Below are positions 8,092 through 15,835 of a stretch of 32,319 nt of DNA, piece after piece. A model generated the notes under the pieces. That model saw only the letters and a program-made list of their open reading frames with translations. It did no database searches and had not been told where the DNA came from. Positions within the stretch are counted from its first letter, which is position 1. The number at the start of each line of letters is the position of its first letter. The translations under genes were made by a program, and so were the position numbers. The DNA is taken from assembly GCA_036821485.1 (NCBI GenBank), contig DAISJM010000035.1, positions 1 to 32,319 of the forward strand, written 5' to 3'. This DNA is from DAISJM01 sp036821485 (GTDB taxonomy: Bacteria; Verrucomicrobiota; Kiritimatiellia; CAIQIC01; JAGNIJ01).

Positions 8092-9117
8092 ATGAGCCTT
8101 ACTCTTGAGGATGTTGGGCGACAGTGTGGCGTGTCGCGGAGTACGGTTTCCCGCGTCATCAATAACAGCCCTTTGGTCAATCAATCGACCAAAGAGCGTG
8201 TTCTTGAGGCTATCAAAACGCTTAACTACGCGCCGAACTTCATTGCGCGGTCGTTGACCAAGAATTCGACTGAAACCCTTGCGGTGACCCTGCCCGATAT
8301 CACGGGCGGTGTATTTCCTGAAATCTTGGCGGGAATGGATGAGATTGCCAGTCAGAGGGGATATCACCTTCTGGTTGTCTTCCTTGGCGGCGCGCGACCG
8401 CAGTCAGCCACGGTGGAGCAGTTGATCACTCATCGTCGGGTGGATGCGGTGGTCACCATCGCCTCCACGGTTTCCGATGACCAACTTATACAGATGGCGG
8501 AATGGAAGTTGCCCGTTGTTTGCGTGGCGCGAAAGTCACCCTCGAAGGACATCCCGTCCATTCTCTTTGACAACACGGGTGGTGCGGCAGATGCGACACG
8601 CCTGTTGCTGGCGCATGACCGCCATGCGATAGCGCACATCCGTGGCCCGGCTGACAGTCACGATGCCGAGGAACGCGCGCAGGGATTTCGCAATGCGCTG
8701 AAGCAAGCCGGTATATCTCTAGACCCCGCGCTGGAAGTGATGGGAGATTTCAAGAGGGAAGGCGGCGCGCGCGGCATTCGAGACTTGATGACGCGCAACA
8801 TTCCATTCGACGCGGTGTTTGCCGGCAACGACGAAATGGCTTTTGGTGCCATCGAGGAACTCAAGCGGCGTGGCAAGTCGGTACCGCGCGAGATTCCCGT
8901 TGTTGGCTTCGACGACATTGAGTCGGCGCGCTTCGTCGGCCTGACGACGGTGCACGTGCCTACACGGGACCTCGGGCGTGCAGCGGCGAAGACAGCTTTT
9001 GACCTGATCGACGGCAAGAAACCCGCAGCGCTTCAGGTTCTGAAAACGGAAATCGTTGAACGTGCCAGTACGGTCACCGGCACCAACGCGAAGACGATAC
9101 GGCTCGACAAGATGTGA
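8092..9117 (+). CDS. LacI-family transcriptional regulator
   Basis: A 341-residue regulator, full length for the family. The N-terminus is a LacI helix-turn-helix (TLEDVGRQCGVSRSTVSRVI, residues 4-23), followed by the hinge-helix region NYAPNFIARSLTKN and a periplasmic-binding-protein-like ligand domain. That domain contains GGVFPEILAGMDEIA, a DNTGGAADATRLLL segment and FDAVFAGNDEMAFG, ending in PVVGFDDIESARFVGLTTV. The start is set by AGGA at 8080-8083 and by the usual distance to the helix-turn-helix; an upstream in-frame extension to 8017 would run through the promoter. It diverges from the GH35-like gene, and its stop overlaps the GTG start of the GH42-like gene, so it almost certainly controls this glycan locus. 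The inducer is probably a sugar derived from the substrate; its identity is not visible. Confidence 0.93.
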   Translation: MSLTLEDVGRQCGVSRSTVSRVINNSPLVNQSTKERVLEAIKTLNYAPNFIARSLTKNSTETLAVTLPDITGGVFPEILAGMDEIASQRGYHLLVVFLGGARPQSATVEQLITHRRVDAVVTIASTVSDDQLIQMAEWKLPVVCVARKSPSKDIPSILFDNTGGAADATRLLLAHDRHAIAHIRGPADSHDAEERAQGFRNALKQAGISLDPALEVMGDFKREGGARGIRDLMTRNIPFDAVFAGNDEMAFGAIEELKRRGKSVPREIPVVGFDDIESARFVGLTTVHVPTRDLGRAAAKTAFDLIDGKKPAALQVLKTEIVERASTVTGTNAKTIRLDKM

Positions 9118-11615
9118 GCCGGCAGACCCCTGGAATCCGATTCATGCATGTTAAACTAGGCTGGCGATTGTCGATCGTTGCGCTGCTTTACGTAAGCGCT
9201 TTCAAAGCGTCCGGGGCTTGGGAACCGGGTACGCAATTCAAGGTCGGCAAGGTCAAGGGGCACCCCGCGCTGATAGCTCCCGACGGCCAGCCCTTCAAAT
9301 CCGTCGGTGTGGTTTGGGCCTATGGTCCCGAACGCGGGCCGCTATCCGGGCCGCTGACCTCCGAGCGGCTTGTGCAGGAACTGCAACGCATCAAGGACCT
9401 TGGGTTCAACACGCTCAACCTGTACGGCGACCAGCTCATCCCCGAGATGCTGACGTGGTGCGACGAGAACGAGTTGGCCGTTTACTTCCGCACATCCTAC
9501 TACTCTCTGCCGGACTTTCCCGGGGACTTGAAGGAATACCCGGACTACATGGATCCCAAGTTCCGCAGCATGGCGCAGGAGACCTACACCAACTTTCTCG
9601 CGCAGATCAAAGGTCATCCGAGCGTGCTGGCGATCGACATGGATCATCGCTGGCTCTTCCAACTCGACTGGGGTGGAGCACTGCGGTTTGACCTGCCCAA
9701 GCTTCGGCCCCACGCGGTCGCGTACTTCCCGCGATGGCTTGAAGCCCGCTATGGAAGCATCGCCGAACTGAACGCCGCGTGGCAGACCGACTACGCTTCG
9801 TTCGATGACGTGCTGAAGGATCCCGATCTGCTGAAGGCCGGCGTCTTCCGCAAACTCAAGAATCATCCGGCCCGCGTGGACGTGTATCGCTACACGCTGT
9901 GGACGGCGGCGGATTTCCTGAAGGAGCTTGTGGCCTTCCAGCAGTCGCGCGTGCCGGGGGTGCTTGTGACGCCGACGACCGAGCATCCGGAGTGCATTCC
10001 GGATACGAATCCCGATCTGTCGGCAGGCGTAGCCTTCATGTCGCCCGTGCACTACAACGGCAAGGAGGATTTCGATCGCGACCTTCCGGGGCTCTGCAAG
10101 TTGATCTATGAAACGCGGTGGCACTACGACATGCAGGGTGGTCCGGTTTACATCAGTGAGACGGGGTTCCGTACCGCAACGCTGGAACAGAAGCCGCCCG
10201 TGACCGCCTATGCGTGGATCGTGCCCACCAACGAAGCGACCGCAGCGCGCACCTATGCGGAGGAGTTCTCGCTCCTGAACGTCCTGCCGTGGGTCAGTGG
10301 TTACGGCTACTTCAAGTTGTACGACAAGGTGCCCGAGGGTGACTTCGGTTATCTTCGCGATGACGCGACAAAGAAGCCGATGGCGCTTGTCGGCGACGCG
10401 ATCAACCAAGCCTTCACCGCGCCGCTGGCCGATCCCGAGCCGCAGGTTTGGATCTACTACCCGGACTATGCGAATGCGACCCACCGGCCCGGCTTCCAGC
10501 AACTGAAGTCGTGGGTGGCGATTTGGGAGCAGCCGTTTCTTGATGCGTTGAGGCGGCGGATTGATGAGCATTGGGATGGGCTGAGCGCGGGCGACGCCGA
10601 GACGGGCCGGAAGTTCGCCGCGCTGGTTACGCGCGATTTCCGGAAACTGTGGCGCGGTTTCGCATTCACGAAGACGCTGCCCCGCGACGACAAGCCGATC
10701 CTTCTGCTTTCGACCGTTTCCGAGATCCTGAGTACCGAAGACCGCATGGCTCTCCAGCAGAAGAAGACCATCACCTTTGGCCCGGTCGGCGTACGTGATG
10801 ATTTTATGAAGGGGACGGACCCCTGGTATCTCGCGTCGCTTGGGGTGACTTCGAATGACGTGTTTGAATCATATTACCGGGTGGTTCTGACCAACGGGGC
10901 GACCACATTCCTTGGTCATGCCATGCCGGATCTCATGGCTTCCGGTCGGACGAACTCGCCGTGGCCGCTGCTGGCGGATAAGGATTACGACCGCGCGGTA
11001 CCCTGTGGCGGCGAAGTGGTGTCGGTCTCTCCGGGCCACTATACGCGACTCGAAGTGCTTGCCGGATCCGGTGGGGGCGACGCCGCGCCGTTCTGTTTCC
11101 TGGAGTATGAGGACGGGACGCGCGTGCGGCAGCCGATGGGGCCTGCGATCAGCGATATGCGGTTTGCGCCCGCGATGAACGAAGGGCTGCTGTGGAATGG
11201 CCGGTACCTGACGCGTGTCGTGATCCCGCTGGATTCCTCCAAGGTGCTGACTCGTATCGAACTCCCGTCCGCATCGTGGGTGCGCCTGTTCGGCATGATC
11301 CTGGTCAGCGGGGGTGTGGCGCGCGATGCCCTGGTGGTCATGCCCGGGACCGAGTCGGCTACGGGCCGCACAACGTGGTGGCTGAAGTTGAAGCCGGGTG
11401 ATGCCGACGCGCCCGAGGCCGTGGCCCGGTTGAAGGTACTCCGCCAATTTGAGACCGGTGATGCAGCCGTGGTTGCAAGGGGAACACATGTGGCGTTCCT
11501 GTTCGACCCGCTGACGTGGGCAGGCAAGCCGGACGAAATCAGCCGGCAGGTCGGTGCAAATCGCGAATGGATCGAAGACGCTTTGAAGTATCTACGGAAG
11601 GCGAAGAACAAGTGA
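9114..11615 (+). CDS. Exported GH42-like (clan GH-A) glycosidase
   Basis: An 833-residue protein. The GTG at 9114 overlaps the lacI stop (GTGA); an ATG at 9144 is an alternative. Either start gives a signal-peptide-like segment (RLSIVALLYVSAFKASGAW). Residues about 45-450 look like a GH42/GH5-type barrel: DLGFNTLNLYGDQL, FPRWLEARYGSIAELNAAW (very GH42-like) and a strand-7 nucleophile candidate Glu349 in GGPVYISETGF. At the strand-4 acid/base site, where the clan has Asn-Glu, the sequence reads AIDMDHRW, i.e. Met-Asp, so activity may be altered. Residues about 460-690 resemble a GH42 middle domain. A beta-sandwich region containing GHYTRLEVLAGSGGG may bind carbohydrate. It is in one transcript with lacI and the next gene (GTGA overlap again). 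Substrate unknown; assignment to a single GH family is uncertain. Confidence 0.75.
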   Translation: MSRQTPGIRFMHVKLGWRLSIVALLYVSAFKASGAWEPGTQFKVGKVKGHPALIAPDGQPFKSVGVVWAYGPERGPLSGPLTSERLVQELQRIKDLGFNTLNLYGDQLIPEMLTWCDENELAVYFRTSYYSLPDFPGDLKEYPDYMDPKFRSMAQETYTNFLAQIKGHPSVLAIDMDHRWLFQLDWGGALRFDLPKLRPHAVAYFPRWLEARYGSIAELNAAWQTDYASFDDVLKDPDLLKAGVFRKLKNHPARVDVYRYTLWTAADFLKELVAFQQSRVPGVLVTPTTEHPECIPDTNPDLSAGVAFMSPVHYNGKEDFDRDLPGLCKLIYETRWHYDMQGGPVYISETGFRTATLEQKPPVTAYAWIVPTNEATAARTYAEEFSLLNVLPWVSGYGYFKLYDKVPEGDFGYLRDDATKKPMALVGDAINQAFTAPLADPEPQVWIYYPDYANATHRPGFQQLKSWVAIWEQPFLDALRRRIDEHWDGLSAGDAETGRKFAALVTRDFRKLWRGFAFTKTLPRDDKPILLLSTVSEILSTEDRMALQQKKTITFGPVGVRDDFMKGTDPWYLASLGVTSNDVFESYYRVVLTNGATTFLGHAMPDLMASGRTNSPWPLLADKDYDRAVPCGGEVVSVSPGHYTRLEVLAGSGGGDAAPFCFLEYEDGTRVRQPMGPAISDMRFAPAMNEGLLWNGRYLTRVVIPLDSSKVLTRIELPSASWVRLFGMILVSGGVARDALVVMPGTESATGRTTWWLKLKPGDADAPEAVARLKVLRQFETGDAAVVARGTHVAFLFDPLTWAGKPDEISRQVGANREWIEDALKYLRKAKNK

Positions 11616-14600
11616 CGCGATACAGTTTCATGTTCAGAAGAGTGCTGGCGAGCCTGCTTGTGACGGCCGCGGCGGCTGCGTCGTGGGCTCAGGACGACAG
11701 CGAGGTGCGGAATCCGTCCGGCACGTTCATTCGCAAGTGGTACATCTGCGGTCCGTTTCCGGCCGAGCGGCTGCTGGATGATGTCGTGGATGATGAGGGG
11801 GCGCTGGCGCCGCAGGAAGCCGGGATTCATGGACGGGCCTGGAAGGTCTTTCAGACCACGAACGATCTTGTGGATTTGGAGCAGGAATCGCTCTGCGGCA
11901 TGACCGACAAGGCCGTCGCATTTGCCTTTGCTGAAATCGAATCCGAAGGCGAGGGCGATGTGGTGCTCGGCCTTGGCAGCGACGACAGCGTGATGGCGTG
12001 GTGGAACGGGCGGCAGGTTCTCGTGCAGGATGTGCTGCGCGGCCTGAAGTTCAGCCAGGACCAGGTGCACCTCAAGATGCAGAAGGGACGCAACACGCTT
12101 CTGCTCAAGATTTTTGACGATGGCGGCGGTTGGAATTTCGCCGCAGATCTTAGGCCTGCGGGGCAAAGCGCCTTGGCGTGGGAAGCGATGTTGCCGCTGT
12201 CGGATGATGAACTGCTCGATCTTTACGAGCGCAAATCGTTTGAGTTCTTCTGGAAGGAAGCCAACCCGGAAACCGGATTCATTGCCGACAACGCGCCCGC
12301 GGGCAACCAGCCCAACAACTCCGCCTGCAGCGTGGCGTCTGTTGGATTCGGTCTGACGGCAATCTGCATAGCGGATTCCCGCGGTTGGATCACGCGCGAG
12401 CAGGCGTTGGAACGTGTGCGCACCACGCTCCGTTCGATGTGGGACCTGGCCGCGCATGAGCATGGTTGGTTTTATCATTTCATCGACATGAGCACGGGCA
12501 AGGTGGCGTGGGACAGCGAGGTGTCGTCGATCGACACGGCGCTCTTCCTCGCGGGCGCGCTGACGTGCAGGAATTACTTCAAGGATGGCGTCATTGCCGA
12601 CCTAGTGAATCAACTTTACGCGCGTGTCGAATGGCCGTGGCTGATGGACGACAGCAAGACCCTCAGCATGGGGTGGACGCCCGGTGCCGGGTTCATCAAG
12701 TATCGCTGGAATGTCTACAGCGAGCACATGGTGCTCTACCTGCTGGGAATCGGCGCACCGACCAATGCACTTCCGCCCGAGAGTTGGTACGCGTGGCAGC
12801 GTCCTGCCTACACGTACAAGGACATGACCTATGTGCAGGCGGTGCCGCTCTTCCTGCATCAGTATTCCCACGGGTGGGTGGACTTCCGCGGCAAACGCGA
12901 TGCGCTGGCCGACTACTTTCAGAACAGCGTGCTGGCGACAAAGGCGCATCGAGCTTTCTGCATCGATCTCAAGGCTAAGTTTCCGCTCTACAGCGAAAAT
13001 CTTTGGGGGGTGACCGCGTCCAAGGGCCCGAAGGGGTACATGGTGTGGGGTGGACCGCCGCCCACCGTCGAGTATCCGATCGACGGCACGGTGGTTCCCT
13101 GCTCGGCGGGTGGGTCCGTCGCTTTCACGCCGGAGCTGACGATTCCGGTGTTGCGCGAGATCTACACGAAATACCGCGACATCTCGTGGGACAAATACGG
13201 TCCGCTCGACGCTTTCAACCCGAACACGCGCTGGTCGGGTGACGGATACATCGGCATCGATGTCGGCGCGACACTGATCGCGATTGAGAACCATCGCTCG
13301 GGCAACGTCTGGAAATGGTTCATGGACAACGAGGAAGTGGAGAAGGCAATGCGTCTCGCGGGCTTCAAGCAGACCGCCCGCGAACTTGACCGCGCAGACA
13401 TGAACTATCTTCGCAAGCTCGCGCGCGAGACGTGGGATTGCATCGCGTATTTCGTCCATCCGGATACGGGTTTGCCTTACGATGACAGCAGCCGCGGCAA
13501 GAACACCTCCGCGACCAACCTCGGCCTCTATCTTGCGGCGTTGGCTGCCGCGCGCGACATGGGGTTCATCAGTGCCGAGGAAGCAGAGATGCGCGCCCGG
13601 AAGGTGCTCGACGGTTTGGAGCAGTTCCCGACGTGGCACGGGTTTGCCCAGTGCTGGCACGGCGTGGCGGACTTCAAGCCGTCGGAGGACGATACGTGGG
13701 TGTCGCTGGTGGATAGCGGCAACTACGCCATGGGACTCGTGGCGGCCGCGCAGGCCTTTCCGTCGTTGCGAGCCCGCTTTCAAAAGCTGGTGGACAACAT
13801 GGATTGGGCCGGGTTGTATGACACGAATGCCGTGCAGCTCTACGGCGGTTTCGACATGAAGAAGCAGCAGTTCAACCCCGACTGGCGTGTGGATATGCTT
13901 GCCACCGACAGTCGGTCTGCGGCGTTCATGGCCGTGGCCTCGGGAGACACGCCGCCCGAACTGTGGGCGAATCTGAAGCGAGAAGTGGACGAGCGTTATC
14001 ACGTGAAGGTACTCACGCCGGGGTGGGTGGGCGGCGGATTGTTCATGCAGTATCTGAACGGCATCTTCCTCAACGAGAAGAACACGCTGGTGGGCCGGTC
14101 AGCCGCGAACTTTGCCTACGAAAACATGCGCCACGCGGATGCCTTGGGCTTGCCCGTCTGGGGCTGGTCGGCTTCGGTCAATCCCGATGGAGGTTACCTG
14201 GGTTGGGGCGTGCTGCGGGATGACGTGGTGACACCGCATGCGAGCGTGCTTGCGATCGAAGACTTTCCGCGCGAGGTCGTAAACAATCTCTACGTGCTCC
14301 AGCGCATGGGTGCCCGCGCGCCGTGGGTCGAGAACGGCCAATCCTACAACTTCGGTTTCCGCGACAGCATCAACCAGGTCAGCGGAAAAGTTGCGGACGG
14401 TTATCTCGTGCTCGACCAATCGATGTTGTTCCTGAGCCTGGCCAACTTCCTCGAGAACGGTCTTGTGCGGCGTTACTTCACGGCCGATCCGGGCGTGCAA
14501 TCTGCGTTGAAGAGCATTCCGGACTTTGCCAACCCCGAGGGTGGCACCAACGTTTCCATTTACGAACCGGGGCTTGGGCAGATGAAGGCGAAGGCTCAAG

Positions 14601-15229
14601 TCGGTCGTCATCTCGATGTGCCGCATGTTTCCGTGCCACCGGTACTCGATGGTGATTTGTCCGACTGGCCGCAGCAGGGGAGCGACACGGTCCGCTATCC
14701 TGACCAGTCAGAGTTTGGCGTGCCGCCGATGAAGCAGCGGTTCCAAGGGCAATTTCACTTTGCGTGGGATGAAACCAACCTTTACGTGGCGGCCGACGTG
14801 CAGGACGACGAGATCGTCTGTGAGGCGCCCGCGAATGAACTCTACAAAGATGACGCCATCGAGCTGTTTGTCGACGCGCAAAACGACGGCTTCAAGTGGG
14901 CCGACCCCAAGGATTTTCAGATCGGTCTCAGTCCCTCCGGTCCCGACGGGAAAGCTATGATCTACGCGTGGTTCCAGAACACCGTGCCGGAGGGGGCAGA
15001 AGTGGCGAGCCGGGTGAATCCGGCCGAGACCGGCGGCTCGTATACGGTTGAGGCGCGGATCCCGTGGGCGTTCCTCGGCATTACCAACGCCGTCGCGGAC
15101 CGGGTCATCCCGTTCTCCTTTGCCGTGCACACGGTCAACAAGGCCCGCACCGCGTCCGCGAAGATCAACTGGTCCTACCGTATTGAAGTCGATCGCCTCG
15201 ATCTGGGCGAACTCAAGCTGGTGCCATAG
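11612..15229 (+). CDS. Secreted multidomain glycoamylase/GH144-like protein with second toroid domain and CBM9
   Basis: A 1205-residue protein, the largest in the window. The GTG at 11612 overlaps the previous stop and has GGAAGG ten bases upstream; an ATG at 11630 is possible. A signal peptide ends near ASWAQDD (about 27). Residues 36-182 form a beta-sandwich similar to PA14/carbohydrate-binding modules. Residues about 195-585 match the glycoamylase-like (PF10091, GH144-type) fold: FEFFWKEANPETGFI, ASVGFGLTAICIA, WFYHFIDMSTGK, SSIDTALFLAGALT and PPESWYAWQRP. Residues about 589-970 are a second helical toroid resembling DUF3131 (ETWDCIAYFVHPDTGLPYD and LVDSGNYAMGL). Residues about 1000-1205 are a CBM9-like domain (PPVLDGDLSDW, then DDAIELFVDAQNDG). 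Such glycoamylase domains include endo-beta-1,2-glucanases and parts of cyclic beta-1,2-glucan synthases, so a beta-glucan is a reasonable guess for the substrate. Confidence 0.82.
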   Translation: MTRYSFMFRRVLASLLVTAAAAASWAQDDSEVRNPSGTFIRKWYICGPFPAERLLDDVVDDEGALAPQEAGIHGRAWKVFQTTNDLVDLEQESLCGMTDKAVAFAFAEIESEGEGDVVLGLGSDDSVMAWWNGRQVLVQDVLRGLKFSQDQVHLKMQKGRNTLLLKIFDDGGGWNFAADLRPAGQSALAWEAMLPLSDDELLDLYERKSFEFFWKEANPETGFIADNAPAGNQPNNSACSVASVGFGLTAICIADSRGWITREQALERVRTTLRSMWDLAAHEHGWFYHFIDMSTGKVAWDSEVSSIDTALFLAGALTCRNYFKDGVIADLVNQLYARVEWPWLMDDSKTLSMGWTPGAGFIKYRWNVYSEHMVLYLLGIGAPTNALPPESWYAWQRPAYTYKDMTYVQAVPLFLHQYSHGWVDFRGKRDALADYFQNSVLATKAHRAFCIDLKAKFPLYSENLWGVTASKGPKGYMVWGGPPPTVEYPIDGTVVPCSAGGSVAFTPELTIPVLREIYTKYRDISWDKYGPLDAFNPNTRWSGDGYIGIDVGATLIAIENHRSGNVWKWFMDNEEVEKAMRLAGFKQTARELDRADMNYLRKLARETWDCIAYFVHPDTGLPYDDSSRGKNTSATNLGLYLAALAAARDMGFISAEEAEMRARKVLDGLEQFPTWHGFAQCWHGVADFKPSEDDTWVSLVDSGNYAMGLVAAAQAFPSLRARFQKLVDNMDWAGLYDTNAVQLYGGFDMKKQQFNPDWRVDMLATDSRSAAFMAVASGDTPPELWANLKREVDERYHVKVLTPGWVGGGLFMQYLNGIFLNEKNTLVGRSAANFAYENMRHADALGLPVWGWSASVNPDGGYLGWGVLRDDVVTPHASVLAIEDFPREVVNNLYVLQRMGARAPWVENGQSYNFGFRDSINQVSGKVADGYLVLDQSMLFLSLANFLENGLVRRYFTADPGVQSALKSIPDFANPEGGTNVSIYEPGLGQMKAKAQVGRHLDVPHVSVPPVLDGDLSDWPQQGSDTVRYPDQSEFGVPPMKQRFQGQFHFAWDETNLYVAADVQDDEIVCEAPANELYKDDAIELFVDAQNDGFKWADPKDFQIGLSPSGPDGKAMIYAWFQNTVPEGAEVASRVNPAETGGSYTVEARIPWAFLGITNAVADRVIPFSFAVHTVNKARTASAKINWSYRIEVDRLDLGELKLVP

Positions 15230-15321
15230 CTTCATTGCGCATCCTCTCTCCTCCTGATTGCTCTGCGCGCGCATCACCAACGATCTTCAGTTGTGCTCAC
15301 CCGCGCCGGGAAACCAGGAGC

Positions 15322-15355
15322 TTGTGGGTTTCTGTCGCAGGGCTATAATCCCTGC
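15322..15355 (+). promoter_or_regulatory. Archease promoter with inverted repeat around the -10 box
   Basis: TTGTGG (15322-15327), a 16-base spacer, and a consensus TATAAT (15344-15349). The -10 box is bracketed by a perfect dyad: GCAGGG (15337-15342) and CCCTGC (15350-15355). Transcription should start near 15356, about 13 bases before the ATG at 15369, so the leader holds little more than the ribosome-binding site. The 139 bases between the previous stop and this gene show no other gene and no clear terminator. Confidence 0.68.
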
Positions 15356-15368
15356 CGGAGAGGCGGCC

Positions 15369-15791
15369 ATGACCAAGCCCCGCTGGGAGCACTTTGCGCA
15401 TCAGGCTGACATCGGCGTCCGCGGAATCGGCGCGACGCGTGACGAGGCTTTTCAACAGGCCGCGCTCGCCCTCACCGCCGTCATTACCGATCCGCGCAAG
15501 ATCGTTGCGCGCGAGCCGCTCGAGGTGAACTGTGAGGCGGACGATGAGGAGATGCTTTTTGTCGACTGGCTCAATCGTCTCATCTATGAAATATCCACGC
15601 GCAAGATGCTGTTCAGCCGGTTTGATATTTGGGTGCACCCGCCCACACTTCGCGCGCGCATTTGGGGCGAGCCCATCAGTGCGGCCCGGCATCGCCCCGC
15701 GGTCGAAGTGAAGGCCGCGACCTACCACGAGCTCGTCGTGCGCCAGACAGAAGACGGTCTTTGGATCGCGCAATGCGTGGTGGATGTGTGA
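15369..15791 (+). CDS. Archease, activator of RtcB RNA ligase
   Basis: A 140-residue protein, the normal archease length. By family, archease helps RtcB become guanylylated and turn over. It shows the N-terminal FAHQADIGVRGIG (conserved Asp14), the metal-binding region around DDEEMLFVDWLNRLIYE, and the C-terminal VKAATYHELVVRQ followed by CVVDV. The ATG at 15369 has GGAGAGG about six bases upstream. Frames extending back to 15258 would pass through the promoter and are rejected. rtcB begins 44 bases downstream in the same direction, the classic pairing, which makes the assignment firm. Confidence 0.93.
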   Translation: MTKPRWEHFAHQADIGVRGIGATRDEAFQQAALALTAVITDPRKIVAREPLEVNCEADDEEMLFVDWLNRLIYEISTRKMLFSRFDIWVHPPTLRARIWGEPISAARHRPAVEVKAATYHELVVRQTEDGLWIAQCVVDV

Positions 15792-15804
15792 GGGGGAGAA
15801 GTTA

Positions 15805-15832
15805 CCAGTGAGAAGTATCCAGTGACCAGTGG
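15805..15832 (+). repeat. CCAGTGA heptamer repeats before rtcB
   Basis: Between the archease stop and rtcB, heptamers CCAGTGA (15805), GAAGTAT (15812, degenerate), CCAGTGA (15819) and CCAGTGG (15826) lie in phase. Three of four share the core CCAGTG. The array ends three bases before the rtcB ATG and therefore occupies its ribosome-binding region. Confidence 0.6.
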
Positions 15833-15835
15833 AAG

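Noticed and set aside
11039..14002. Long minus-strand open frames opposite the exported glycosidase genes
   Set aside because: No domain signatures, rich in Arg/His/Pro, and fully covered by well-supported genes on the other strand.
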